The notes under the pieces are model-generated. The model was not told where the DNA came from and ran no database searches. It saw only the letters and a program-made list of their open reading frames with translations. The translations under genes were made by a program, and so were the position numbers. From NCBI RefSeq assembly GCF_017161325.1, contig NZ_CP045670.1:1791367-1855366 (forward strand): 64,000 nt of DNA, in the 5' to 3' direction. This DNA comes from Treponema pedis (GTDB taxonomy: Bacteria > Spirochaetota > Spirochaetia > Treponematales > Treponemataceae). This document shows positions 16,734 to 26,463 of this stretch, piece by piece (the first letter of the stretch is position 1; each line of letters opens with the position of its first letter).

Positions 16734-17507
16734 TTATTCTTTCAGTTGAAACACCGCTTCCACTTCTGCGGTAATTTGAACTTGTCCGACAGGAGAAAAT
16801 CCTTGTAAATTTTCTTCCTTATTCATCAGAACGGCGGAATTTTGCGAAGCATAACCGTAAGCTCCTGAAAATCTTTGAGGAATTTCGGAAATGCTTATAA
16901 CTTTTCCGATTTTTAAACCTTTGTTTTTTCCCGTAAATGCGGAACACAATAAGGCCGCCTTTTCTTCGGCAGCTTTTACCGCAGCGATTCTGGCTTCGTC
17001 TTTATATTTTCTAATATCTTTGACGGTAAAAGAAATATTGTTAATCCGCTCTACATTTGCATTTAATATATCCGTTAAAAAAGGTTCATAATTATCGATA
17101 TTTGTTATAACAACCGAAATATTTTGAACAATTTCATAATATAAAAAATTTTGTATACCGCTTTCGTTATATGAATAGCGCGGATGAATCGTAATATGCT
17201 CAATGGTAATATCTTTTTGCTCTACCTTATATTTTTCAAATAAGCCGTTTACTTTTTTTACTGTCTCATCGTTTTTTGCCTTTGCCGAAGACAGCTCTTT
17301 GTTTTTGGATACTATCGAAAAAGAAATTAAGGCTTGATTCGGCATTGCATAAACCGTAGAACTGCCTAAAACGGATACCTTGCGTTCCGCCTGCTCTATA
17401 CTTATAGAGCGGGGAACATTTCCCGTACATGAAACCGTAAGCAAAAAAAAGACGGAGATTGCCGTGCTTAAAAATAAACTGCCTGATTTCCGAATCGAAT
17501 TTTTCAT
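16734..17507 (-). CDS. SIMPL-domain (DUF541) lipoprotein
   Basis: The 257-residue protein has a lipoprotein signal with lipobox LTVSC at about residue 27. The rest is a SIMPL/DUF541 domain: RKVSVLGSSTVYAMPNQALISFSI at the start, IHPRYSYNESGIQNFLYYEI in the middle, and the helical KAAEEKAALLCSAF with ISEIPQ. SIMPL proteins form oligomeric rings in the envelope and have been linked to stress defence; their precise role is unclear. ATG 17507 has GGAG ten bases upstream. It is separated from glmS by 78 bases and reads in the same direction, so it may be co-transcribed with it. Confidence 0.8.
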   Translation of the reverse strand: MKNSIRKSGSLFLSTAISVFFLLTVSCTGNVPRSISIEQAERKVSVLGSSTVYAMPNQALISFSIVSKNKELSSAKAKNDETVKKVNGLFEKYKVEQKDITIEHITIHPRYSYNESGIQNFLYYEIVQNISVVITNIDNYEPFLTDILNANVERINNISFTVKDIRKYKDEARIAAVKAAEEKAALLCSAFTGKNKGLKIGKVISISEIPQRFSGAYGYASQNSAVLMNKEENLQGFSPVGQVQITAEVEAVFQLKE

Positions 17508-17585
17508 AACTTAAAACTCCTATATTTAAAAATTGTGCAATAAATAAATTACAGCAAAATATTAAATCGTTACATAAAACTTGTT

Positions 17586-19424
17586 TTATTCAACCGTAAC
17601 GGATTTAGCCAAGTTTCTTGGTTTATCCACATCCGTACCGCATTCCAATGCAGTGTGGTATGCCAAAAGTTGAATAGGAACTGCAAATACGGCGGGAGAT
17701 AAAAACGAACATTTATTGTCAATTTTAATAACCGTGAAATTTTCTGCCGTTTCCAACCGAGCTTTTGTATCCGTAAAGACTATCAGCCTTCCTTTTCTGG
17801 CTACCGCTTCCTGCATATTCGATTTTACTTTTTCAAAAAGTTTATCCGATGGCGCTATTACGCATATAGGTATGTTTTCATCTACAAGTGCAAGCGGTCC
17901 GTGTTTTAATTCTCCTGCGGGATATCCTTCCGCATGAATGTAACTTATCTCTTTTAACTTTAAGGCCGCTTCCAAGGCAAGCGGGTATTCTACACCTCGT
18001 CCCAAGTATAAAACATTTTTAAATTTTGAAAGCATTTTTGCAATAGGTTTAATTTGGACTTCCAAATTAAGAGCGAGTGCCAAAGACGAAGGAAGGTTTT
18101 TTAATTCATCTTCAAATATTTTTAAATTTGAACTTTCTATAACGCCGCGGGTTAGACCTATGCTTACCGCTAAAGAAAAAAGAGCGGCAAGCTGTGCCGT
18201 AAAGGCCTTAGTGGAAGCAACGCCTACTTCCGTTCCCGCTTTTGTGTAAAAAACAAGGTCGCTTTCCCGCGCTAAACTGCTTTCATGTACATTACAAACT
18301 GAAAGGCTGTATTTTGCTCCTTGATTTCTTGCATGTTTTAAGGCTTCCATTGTATCGAGAGTTTCACCCGATTGAGAAACGGTTATAATAAGAGTATCTT
18401 CTTTTGTAACCGATTCCCTATAGCGGTATTCACCTGAGGTTTCCGTACTGCAATGAATTTTTGCAATTTCTTCAAACCAATATTTTGCAATAAGACCTGC
18501 ATGAAAAGAAGTTCCGCATGCAAGTATTTTTATTCCCGTAATTGTTTTAAATACGGAAGCCGCAGTTTCGCCGAAAACATCGGCACTGAATTTTTTTTGT
18601 AAAATCTCATCCGTTGTGTTTTTTGCCGCGGCAGGCTGCTCATAAATTTCTTTTTGCATAAAATGATTAAATCCGTTTAATTCAAAAGAATCGGCTTTAA
18701 CACCGGAAATATAAATTTTCCGCTCTACGGTATTACCGTCTTTGCCTGTTATCGTAATCAGTTTTCCGTCTTTTAAAAGTGCCGCATCTCCGTCTTCCAA
18801 AAAGATTATATTTTGTGTAAGCCCTGCAAGAGCCGATGCATCGGAAGCGATAAAGGCCTCTTCGTTTCCTATTCCTATTAAAAGAGGGCAGCCCATTCTT
18901 ACCGCAATAAGTTCTCCCGGTTTACCGGAGGCTATTACACCTATGGCATAGCTGCCTCTAAAACCGGAACATGCCGTTTTTACCGCTTCAAAAAGATTCG
19001 AATTTTTTTTGTATTCAATGTATATTGATTGGGCAATAACTTCCGTATCGGTTTCCGATTCAAAAATACAGCCTAAATTTTTTAAGCGCTTTTTTTCTTC
19101 TTCGTAATTTTCGATTATTCCGTTATGTACTACAGCAATTAAATTACCGGCAATGTGAGGGTGAGCGTTTTTTTCCGTTACACCTCCGTGGGTTGCCCAT
19201 CGTGTGTGTCCTATGCCCGTGCGTCCGGTTATCTTTTCGGCTTCCGCTGCGGATTTCATATTTGAAACCCGTCCTATGCGTCTTATACGTTTTAAGATAT
19301 TTTCATTATCAATTACGGCTATCCCGGAAGAGTCGTATCCCCTGTATTCCAAACGTTCCAACCCTTGAGTTAAAAATTCGGTTATATTATCGGTTTTGCG
19401 TATACCGCCTACAATTCCGCACAT
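17586..19424 (-). CDS. glmS: Glutamine-fructose-6-phosphate aminotransferase
   Basis: GlmS makes glucosamine-6-phosphate from fructose-6-phosphate and glutamine, the first step of peptidoglycan amino-sugar synthesis. The 612 residues are full length: the catalytic Cys follows Met1 (MCGIVGG), the glutaminase domain contains YRGYDSSG and HNGIIENYEE, and two SIS domains follow (ACGTSFHAGL, TVSQSGETLDT). The C-terminal tail ends DKPRNLAKSVTVE, as in functional enzymes. The start has a strong GAGGG ribosome site. The 5' region (19425-19745) does not show a recognisable glmS ribozyme, so regulation by that route is not supported. Confidence 0.95.
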   Translation of the reverse strand: MCGIVGGIRKTDNITEFLTQGLERLEYRGYDSSGIAVIDNENILKRIRRIGRVSNMKSAAEAEKITGRTGIGHTRWATHGGVTEKNAHPHIAGNLIAVVHNGIIENYEEEKKRLKNLGCIFESETDTEVIAQSIYIEYKKNSNLFEAVKTACSGFRGSYAIGVIASGKPGELIAVRMGCPLLIGIGNEEAFIASDASALAGLTQNIIFLEDGDAALLKDGKLITITGKDGNTVERKIYISGVKADSFELNGFNHFMQKEIYEQPAAAKNTTDEILQKKFSADVFGETAASVFKTITGIKILACGTSFHAGLIAKYWFEEIAKIHCSTETSGEYRYRESVTKEDTLIITVSQSGETLDTMEALKHARNQGAKYSLSVCNVHESSLARESDLVFYTKAGTEVGVASTKAFTAQLAALFSLAVSIGLTRGVIESSNLKIFEDELKNLPSSLALALNLEVQIKPIAKMLSKFKNVLYLGRGVEYPLALEAALKLKEISYIHAEGYPAGELKHGPLALVDENIPICVIAPSDKLFEKVKSNMQEAVARKGRLIVFTDTKARLETAENFTVIKIDNKCSFLSPAVFAVPIQLLAYHTALECGTDVDKPRNLAKSVTVE

Positions 19425-19745
19425 AATTACCCTCCTAATAGAGTAAATTAGAATTTCAAAACAAATTAAATAATAATTATCAAACCGTTAAAAATAAGAA
19501 GAACTCTTCATAGATTCTTAAGTTTCCTGCCAAGTATGTAGGCAATTTTAATATATAAATAATTTTGAAACTGTCTTAATTATAATAAAAATAATCATAA
19601 ATGACAAGCGGTATATTTAATAATCATTTGTTTGGTTTTAAAAGAAAAACGTTTGAATTATTATTTTAGCGGTCGGATATTTTAAGTTTTTTTTAATTGA
19701 TTTATGATTAAAATAATAAAACTTAAAATAAAGAGTGAAAAACTA
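19425..19745. other. Gene-free AT-rich stretch between glmS and tRNA-Phe
   Basis: The 321 bases between the glmS start and the tRNA promoter contain no open frame with a ribosome site. Beyond a possible glmS promoter that I cannot place with confidence, I see nothing. No glmS ribozyme core was recognised. Confidence 0.5.
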
Positions 19746-19774
19746 TTGACACAATTAAAAAAAAACATTATAAT
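19746..19774 (+). promoter_or_regulatory. Consensus promoter of tRNA-Phe
   Basis: TTGACA (19746-19751), 17 bases, TATAAT (19769-19774). It is a perfect match to the sigma-70 consensus, as expected for a stable RNA gene. The mature tRNA begins 13 bases after the -10. Confidence 0.85.
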
Positions 19775-19786
19775 AGCTTCATTGTT

Positions 19787-19859
19787 GCCGTTGTAGCTCA
19801 GTCGGTAGAGCAAAGGACTGAAAATCCTTGTGTCGACAGTTCGATTCTGTCCGACGGCA
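19787..19859 (+). tRNA. tRNA-Phe (anticodon GAA)
   Basis: The 73-base gene folds as a standard tRNA. The acceptor arms GCCGTTG and CGACGGC pair over seven bases with one G-U pair, the anticodon loop is CTGAAAA with anticodon GAA, and the T arm holds GTTCGATTC. The discriminator base is A. CCA is not encoded. A consensus promoter precedes it. Confidence 0.95.
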
Positions 19860-20032
19860 TTTTTATAAATTGTATCTCAATATAAACTTACGAAATTCTT
19901 ATTGATAAATATAAGAGCTTATTCCTTATAATAAAATAATTCTTACATTTAAGACGGTTGCAGTCGATTTAAATTTTTTCAGATAATTTGTGTGTAAATT
20001 ATTGTTAATGTTTTAAAGTTGATTTAACTTAA

Positions 20033-20061
20033 TTGACAGGGTATAATCTAAAATTTATAAT
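20033..20061 (+). promoter_or_regulatory. Consensus promoter of the ClC gene, leaderless
   Basis: TTGACA (20033-20038), 17 bases, TATAAT (20056-20061), both perfect. The ATG at 20068 lies exactly where transcription should start (six bases between), and there is no ribosome binding site. Confidence 0.8.
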
Positions 20062-20067
20062 ACCTTT

Positions 20068-21646
20068 ATGAAAAAAATAAACTGCACAAAAAACGTTTTA
20101 GAAGCATGGTACGGCAATCATCTTGTTTTAATTTTGGAAAGCTTAATTGTAGGTCTTTTAACGGGTATTGTAATTACCGCATTTAGAAAATCGATAGACA
20201 TTGTTTCTTTATTAAGAGAAACCATATACGGCTCAATAAATTATAAAAATATTTTTACCGTTTTAATTCCTATAACGGCCGTTATTATTTTAGGTTTATT
20301 TATGGGATTCCTTATAAAAAAAATATCCTATGATAAAAGGGAGCGGAGTTTCTCAAATAAAGGGGAACTTTATGAAAAAACTTGTTTTATCCGTTTGGCC
20401 TGAATTACCTCTCAAATTTATAGGGGGTGTTTTAAGTATAAGTACGGGGCTTTCCGTAGGAAGGGAGGGGCCTTCGGTTCAAATAGGCGCATACGTGGGA
20501 AGCGCTTTTGAAAAACTCGGAAAGCGTTCGCATATTGAAAAAGTATGTCTTATAACCGGAGGAGCGGCGGCAGGACTTGCCGCAACTTTCGGAGCGCCGT
20601 TTGCAGGAGTTGTTTTTGCAATGGAAGACTTACATCAATATTTAAGCCCCCTTCTTTTAACTTGCGTAATGATAGGCTCGGCTGCGGGAGACTTTGTATC
20701 TTCGGTGTTTTTTAAACAGGGAGCGATTTTTGACTTTGAAGGAATAAAATTATTTCCGCTTAAATATTCGGGCTATCTTATATTGTTGGGAATACTTACT
20801 GCAATTATAGGAGATATTTTTAAAAAAGCGATTTATACTTCGCAAAAAATTTACGGCAAGCTGAATATTCCGCAGACTTTGCGCCCGTTAATTCCTTTTT
20901 TGCTTTCCGTTCCTGTATGTATTTTTTTGCCTCTTTCCGCAAGCGGAGGAGATAATTTAATTGAAGCTGTTGTTGAAGAAAATTTTCAAATAAAATTCAT
21001 TTTAATTCTTCTTGTCGTAAAAATAATTTTTACGGGTATTTCTGCCGGTTCAGGTGCGATAGGAGGGATATTCGTTCCGCTTTTATCTTGCGGAGCATTA
21101 ACGGGAATTCTCTTTTCAAAATTTTTAACGGGAGTTAATTTAATTGAACAGGAATATGCCGTTAATTTAATGATATTTTCAATGGCCGCTTTTTTTACAA
21201 CGGTAATAAAAGCTCCGTTAACGGCAATCGTTTTACTGACCGAAACAAGCGGCCGTTTTTTTCATTTAGGCGGAATACTTTTAACCGTACTTTCAGCGTA
21301 CATAACTGCAAACCTTATACGCTCTCCTGCAAATGATGAAGTTTTATTAAAGCAATTGCTTGCGGATAAAACCGAAAAAGAAAGCCGGAGGAAAACAGCA
21401 TGTGAGGAAGGTAAACAAATGTTTGAAGTTTTTGTTTCGCATGAATCGCAGTTGGACGGAAAACTGATAAGTCAGGTGAAGTGGCCTGCGAATTGTTTAA
21501 TTGTAAGTTTGGTTCACGGAGAAGATGAGTTTATTCCTGACGGAAATACAAAAATTTCTGCAGGCGACAGATTGATTGTACTTACCGATTCCGAAAAAAT
21601 TCATGAATATGTTACATTACTTGGGGAAATGGGCGGTTTGAATTAA
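20068..21646 (+). CDS. ClC-family chloride channel/antiporter with TrkA-C domain, frameshifted
   Basis: The restored product has about 525 residues. It is a CLC membrane protein moving chloride or fluoride, with the signatures YPMIKGSGVSQIKG (the GSGIP motif), GREGPSVQIG, GGAAAGLAATFGAPFAGVVFAMED and SAGSGAIGGIFVP. A cytoplasmic TrkA-C-like domain follows (KLISQVKWPANCLIVSLVHG, ISAGDRLIVLTD), which usually binds a small ligand. The frame shifts at the A8 run 20316-20323, just before YPMIKGSG; both sides fit the family. The GSGVSQ loop has Ser and Gln where E. coli ClcA has GSGIPE. The message is probably leaderless. Confidence 0.85.
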
Positions 21647-21764
21647 ACTGCCTAAAAAAATGAATTTTAAAATATAAGAGTTTAACTTAAAAGAAGAAAT
21701 CCGTTCGGTTTAACTGTTGTGAAAAACTTTTAAAGTACTAAATTGTAAACCCTGTAGTTTTTGA

Positions 21765-21795
21765 TTTAAGCCCGTGATATTTACACGGGCTTAAA
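21765..21795 (+). terminator. Bidirectional terminator between ClC and the large lipoprotein gene
   Basis: TTTAAGCCCGTG (21765-21776) pairs exactly with CACGGGCTTAAA (21784-21795) over a seven-base loop, flanked by T and A runs. It sits between two convergent genes and should end transcription from both sides. Confidence 0.85.
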
Positions 21796-21804
21796 AAAGA
21801 AATT

Positions 21805-23448
21805 TCAGTTTTTTATCTTAGGCTTGTTTACCGTATCGTAATCTCCCATCGGAGGTTTTGTAATATCCTTCCAATATGTGGTGCTGTCATCGTAACTTAT
21901 GCGGCTATCTCCTTTTATTGCCTGACCTGAGGGTTTATCCGTTACGGTAATGTTTTCGGTATAGGGCAACCCCGGCCTTGAATTTGAATTTCCGCCTCGG
22001 AGATAGGCTTCTTTTACGTCGACGGTTCCCTTACCCGTAACGGCATTACCTCCCTCTCCGGAAAAGCCGCCCTGACCCGCAACGGCTATCAGCTTACCTT
22101 CGCCCTGTATTGTACCGTTATCTAAAATAAGCGAGTTTCCGCCGTTAGTAGTCGTTATATTACGGCCTCCGCCGAATAAGCCCAGCTCGGCGTTTTCTCG
22201 AATTGTAACACTGCCGTTTGTAACGCTCATCGCAGGTTGTCCCGGATATTCTTTTCCGGTTTTAGGAGAATTTCCGGTAGGAGATTCATCGCCTCTTACA
22301 TATACCTTTCCGATAATATCCGCATTTCCCGTTACCGCTATAACTGGCTCTTCGTTTCTTCTTGCAACATTTCCGTTTGCCAAATTATTTGTGTTTGAAT
22401 AAATTAAAGAGTTGTCTACTTTTGCTCCGTTTTTTAATATTAACTGCCCGTTTATTTGCGCTCCGGTAGTGTATTTGTTGCCGTAATTATCGTAATTCAT
22501 TTGGAAAGTTCCGCCGTCTTCCACTGTAATTGTTCCGTGTATGGAAGAGTCCTGTAAGTTAAGTTTGGCTCCGTTTTTTACGACGATATTTACGCTGCTT
22601 AAAACAATCATATTTATAAGTTTTAAATCACTTCCGCTTTCAATTATTAAAGTTTGTGTAGTTTGAGCGTCATTTGCAACGGCATATCCTAAAGAGCCGT
22701 ACGTTCCGCTTGTATGAGAACCGAACCAGCGTTTTAAGTTTCCGGGTACGGTAATGCTTTCACCGTTTCCTCCGAACTTGATAATGTTCCACGGTTCCAT
22801 ATCCCAAGCCTCACCCGAAACCTTCGTTAAAATTTCTTCAAGGGTTGTTTTGCTCGTATCATAAATATTAAACGGTAAGGTATTGGAAACGGCAGTTCTT
22901 CCCGACTCGTCATGCAGCTCTACACTGATATTGAAATTTCCCGCCCGTTCCGGAATACCCGACAAAATCAGTGTGCTGTCCAACCTGATAAACACACCTT
23001 CCATTCCGCTGTCGGAAGGTTCGATTTTTACGGTGCTCCGTTTAAAGGAAAGTCTTGAAGTATTTATAGGGTGCCAATCGCTTTCTTCGGGATTTTCTTT
23101 TTCCGTAATTTGGACTTTAACATTGCTGTTTTTATTAAAAGAAATTGCCCCCGAAGCTCCCGCTACGGCATCGTACTTTTTTTGTCCCAGTATTGCGGAT
23201 TCAAAAGAGCCCTTTAATCTTACCTTAAGCTGTCCGCGTTTATGGGAAGCGGGTTTCTTTATCTTGGATTTCTTTTTCTTATTATTTTGCTTTCCTTCTT
23301 CAACGGGATTGATTTCTTTTAGAGTCGATTTTTTTGTATTATTATCCGCATTCGGAAGTTCGTCAGTTTTTAAATTCGCATTTTGGCAGGCTGAACAAAG
23401 GAAAACCGTTATTATTGCCGCCAAAGAGATTGCTCTTATTTTTTTCAT
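21805..23448 (-). CDS. Large lipoprotein with Ig-like and beta-helix-like regions
   Basis: The 547-residue protein starts with a lipoprotein signal peptide (lipobox LCSAC, Cys at about residue 21). A Lys-rich linker follows (QNNKKKKSKIKKP), then an Ig-like domain (about 75-200) and a long stretch with repeating Gly/Asn-rich strands (VVKNGAKLNLQDSS, VEDGGTFQMN, LKNGAKVDNS, VTNGSVTIRENAELGLFGGG), typical of a parallel beta-helix. This layout is common in surface proteins that bind or process polysaccharide, but I recognise no catalytic motif. It is the second gene of a leftward pair, 20 bases after the G-tract lipoprotein gene, and is followed by a terminator. Function unknown; surface exposure is inferred. 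Confidence 0.7.
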   Translation of the reverse strand: MKKIRAISLAAIITVFLCSACQNANLKTDELPNADNNTKKSTLKEINPVEEGKQNNKKKKSKIKKPASHKRGQLKVRLKGSFESAILGQKKYDAVAGASGAISFNKNSNVKVQITEKENPEESDWHPINTSRLSFKRSTVKIEPSDSGMEGVFIRLDSTLILSGIPERAGNFNISVELHDESGRTAVSNTLPFNIYDTSKTTLEEILTKVSGEAWDMEPWNIIKFGGNGESITVPGNLKRWFGSHTSGTYGSLGYAVANDAQTTQTLIIESGSDLKLINMIVLSSVNIVVKNGAKLNLQDSSIHGTITVEDGGTFQMNYDNYGNKYTTGAQINGQLILKNGAKVDNSLIYSNTNNLANGNVARRNEEPVIAVTGNADIIGKVYVRGDESPTGNSPKTGKEYPGQPAMSVTNGSVTIRENAELGLFGGGRNITTTNGGNSLILDNGTIQGEGKLIAVAGQGGFSGEGGNAVTGKGTVDVKEAYLRGGNSNSRPGLPYTENITVTDKPSGQAIKGDSRISYDDSTTYWKDITKPPMGDYDTVNKPKIKN

Positions 23449-23467
23449 TAAAATTTCCTTAAAACCT

Positions 23468-23997
23468 TTATTTTTTTATTTTTTCAAATTTATATGTTGT
23501 ACCTTTTCCCGTTCTTTCTTCTCTATATTTAAAAGTTCCCATGTCTTTTCCGTCTTTACTTTTAAAACCTACTTCAACGCCATCTCTCTGTCTTCTTATA
23601 CGTATATTATCCTTATCTATAAAAAAGTCCGAATCCTCAACTATAAGTAATGGTAGGCTAACCTTTTTACCGTCTTTACCGTCAAAGGTCAGCATGTCGA
23701 TTTCGGGGAATGTTTCAGGCGGGGTGAATGTTAATTTCAGTTCTGTACGGTCGGATTCAGCCGTTATACTTGTAATTGTATTAAGCGTATCCGTATCCGG
23801 TAAATCCTGTTCTTTATCATCTTGTTCTTCGTCCGGAGCAGCAGGGGGGGGGGGGCGGAAGAATCGGAATCCTGTTGTTTTTCTGCGGCATTTGAAGGCC
23901 TCTGATAAAATTTATCCGCGGCGTTTCGGTTTTTACATCCTGAGCAAAAAAGCAATACCGCAAATACCGTAAAAATATTAAATATTATTTTTTTCAT
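23468..23997 (-). CDS. Lipoprotein with G12 tract, out of frame as written
   Basis: The gene encodes a lipoprotein of about 176 residues once the frame is restored. The signal peptide ends in LFCSGC (Cys at residue 21). After a short linker a proline run is coded by the G/C tract, followed by an acidic segment (DEEQDDKEQD) and a beta-rich domain (VEDSDFFIDKDNIRI, KYREERTGKGTTYKFEK). The run of 12 G on the plus strand (23844-23855) throws the frame out; 10 or 13 would keep it open. Homopolymeric G tracts in surface genes are a known phase-variation device in treponemes, so the gene may switch on and off. It is first in a pair with the 547-residue lipoprotein gene. Confidence 0.7.
23844..23855 (+). 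repeat. Homopolymeric G12 tract inside a lipoprotein gene
   Basis: Twelve consecutive G residues (C12 on the coding strand) lie about 145 bases into the lipoprotein gene. No other G/C run near this length is present in the window. The count decides whether the downstream reading frame is open (10 or 13) or closed (11 or 12). Confidence 0.85.
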
Positions 23998-24054
23998 AAT
24001 AATACCTCCATGAAAATTGTTAGTAAGGGATAAACCTATCAGATATAATAAAAA

Positions 24055-24074
24055 TTGTCAATATAGATTGACAA
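24055..24074. promoter_or_regulatory. Perfect 8-base inverted repeat, candidate operator
   Basis: TTGTCAAT (24055-24062) and ATTGACAA (24067-24074) are exact inverted copies around four bases. On the minus strand the site gives TTGTCA and TTGACA boxes, followed at 18 bases by TATTAT, so it overlaps the likely promoter of the two lipoprotein genes. It looks like a dimeric repressor site. The regulator is not identified. Confidence 0.45.
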
Positions 24075-24168
24075 AATTTTTATAAAAATTTTAAAATATT
24101 TTAAGATACGTACATTTTTACTTTTTATAAAACCGTTTAAGATAACTTTCGTTATAATTTTCCGCCTC

Positions 24169-24197
24169 TTGACTTTTCCTTATCATACCGCTAATAT
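24169..24197 (+). promoter_or_regulatory. Promoter of the recJ transcript
   Basis: TTGACT (24169-24174), 17 bases, TAATAT (24192-24197). Transcription should begin near 24204, upstream of the short leader frame at 24224. Confidence 0.65.
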
Positions 24198-24223
24198 TAA
24201 CTTCTAAAACAATGGAGAATCAC

Positions 24224-24295
24224 ATGTATAAACCCGATATAATTAAAGCTTTAACCTTACTCTTGTTACACAAAACTTACGGAAATCTAAAATGA
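24224..24295 (+). CDS. Short upstream ORF (23 codons) coupled to recJ
   Basis: ATG 24224 is preceded by AATGGAGAATCAC, a good ribosome site. The frame codes MYKPDIIKALTLLLLHKTYG plus three residues and ends in TGA that overlaps the recJ ATG (ATGA). It lies downstream of a recognisable promoter. The recJ start itself has no clear ribosome site, so translation of recJ probably depends on this short frame. The peptide resembles no family I know. A role as a leader peptide is possible but not shown. Confidence 0.5.
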   Translation: MYKPDIIKALTLLLLHKTYGNLK

Positions 24296-26417
24296 ATTGG
24301 CAAAAGAAAGAAATAGGGCGTGAGCTTGTAAACGGAATTATAAAAAAATATGCTTGCGATTCTTTAACGGCTGCAATTTTAGTAAGGCGCGGCATCATTG
24401 AGGGAAAGGATATTTTATTTTATCTTGAAGATGATATGCGTTATTTATACAGTCCCTTTCTTTTTAAAAAATATGGAAGATGCCGTAGATAGAATCTTGG
24501 ACGCAAAAGAAGAAGGCGAAAAAGTTTTGATTTTCGGCGACCGTGATGTGGACGGGATAACCAGTACAACTCTTTTATACGAAGCCTTAAAAGAATGGGG
24601 AATGGAAGTTTCTTGGCAAATTCCTACCGGAGATGAAAGCTACGGCCTTTCCGTCGAAGCCGTGGAAAAACACGCTGCAAATGACGGAACCCTTATAATT
24701 ACGGTAGACTGCGGTATTTCCAATTTTAAAGAAATTGAAGCCGCCAATAAACTGGGGGTTGACGTAATAGTGGTAGACCATCACCAGCCGCAGGAAAAAC
24801 TTCCCGAAGCTGCGGTTATAATAAATGCGCGGGTGGAAGGTTCGGGATATCCTCACGGTAATCTTTCAGGCTGTGCGACTGCGTGGAAACTTATTACAGC
24901 CGTCCGTTTCGGAATGCAGCCCTTTTATAAACAGCAAATTTGTTTTTTAAATGTAGTTCCCGTAAACGAGGCTTATACAATTGAGTGTATAAAACTTGTA
25001 AATACGGTTCAAACCGATAAAATAACCGAAACGGTAATTCCCGGAATGCTTTCGTTTTCCGAAACGCGTCTCGGCTCTTTTTTATCCGGACAGCAAATTT
25101 TCGTTTGGGACGCACCCTTACAAAAAAATCAACTGAAAAAAATATTCGGAAACGGAATAGAATTTAATTTTTTCGATTTCCGTACGGAAGCGGCAAAACA
25201 ATTCCCTCAAACGGCGGAGCTAAGTCTTTTACGCTTAAAAGAATTTTCTACAATAGGAAAATATTCCGATGAGCCTCAGACCGAAATGGACGCTTTTATA
25301 AATATTTTTATTACCGTTCTTCAACATAAAAATAATTTTTACGGAAGCCGCTCTTCTTCCGAAATTCAGCTTGTAGCGCTTTCTACCCTTGCAGACCTTA
25401 TGGAATTGACGGGTGAAAACAGAATTATCGTAAGACAGGGCTTAAAGGAAATGAATAAGGCTCCTCGTTTCGGCCTTTCGGATTTGTTTGCAAGCCAAAA
25501 ACTCTTAGGGGCTCCCATAGGTACAGAGGGCATAGCGTGGAATATTTCGCCCTTAGTAAATGCAACTGGAAGAATGGGACGCCCGGAAACGGCAATTGAA
25601 CTTTTTCTTGCACAAACGCCTCAAGAGCGTACGCAAAAAATTCAGGATATTTTAAAGATGAACGAAGAGCGTAAAAATCTTGTTGCCTCCGCTTGGGAGC
25701 AGGCTCTTCCTATTGCCCGCGAAAGTTTAAAAGACTATAACGAGAAACTTGCAGTAGCCGTAAGCGATAAATTTTACCGCGGTATAACAGGTATTCTTTC
25801 CGGAAAATTGGCCGAGTATTTTAACGTGCCTGCGATTGCAATGTGTTTAATGCCTGACGGAAGTGCGGTCGCTTCCATGCGTTCGGCACGCGGCATTCAT
25901 CTTTTGGATATCCTTGAGCCGTACAGCGAATTTTTTTTTGGATTACGGGGGACACGATTTTGCTGCAGGTTTCGGGATAGAGCAAAAAAAACTGCCTCAA
26001 TTTTTGGAAGCTCTTAAAAAGTTTTCCTGTGCTATGCAGTTTGAAAATGAAGGAGAAGAAGAAAGTATAAATATTGATGCGGAGCTTCCTCATGAATATT
26101 TAACTCCGGATATTCTTAAACTTATAGATAAATTTGAGCCTTACGGTTCGGGCTTTCCGCAGCTTACATTTAGCGCAAAAAAACTGAAACTTATAAGCGC
26201 GGTTGTAATAGGTAAAACGGAACCTCTTCATTTAAGATTGACCTTAGATTGCGGAAGATATAAATGGACGGCTCTTTATTGGAAGGCGGAACCGAAACTT
26301 AATAAAGAATTTAAAACGGGAGATTATGTAGATGCCGTATTCCGTATTTCACGGAATGTTTTTAACGGAGCCGTAACTCCTCAAATTACTCTTATTGATT
26401 TAAAACAAAGCGGTTAA
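24292..26417 (+). CDS. recJ: Single-stranded-DNA-specific exonuclease RecJ, two frameshifts
   Basis: RecJ degrades single-stranded DNA 5' to 3' in recombination and base-excision repair. The restored length is about 708 residues. The DHH core shows FGDRDVDGITST (motif I), TVDCGISN, VVDHHQPQEKLP (motif III, DHH) and GSGYPHGNLSGCATAWK; the DHHA1 domain shows KFYRGITGILSGKL and YGGHDFAAGFG. The frame shifts at A6 (24466-24471) and at T9 (25931-25939), with family-typical sequence on all three parts. Two indels in one repair gene most likely reflect sequencing errors, though true loss would leave a mutator-prone strain. The start overlaps the stop of a 23-codon leader frame. Confidence 0.85.
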
Positions 26418-26463
26418 GACCTTTACTCGGGTATTCGGATTGTTTAATTTGCAGGCGGCGTTC

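Noticed and set aside
19425-19745. Possible glmS ribozyme upstream of glmS
   Set aside because: No conserved core sequence or pairing pattern of the ribozyme could be found.
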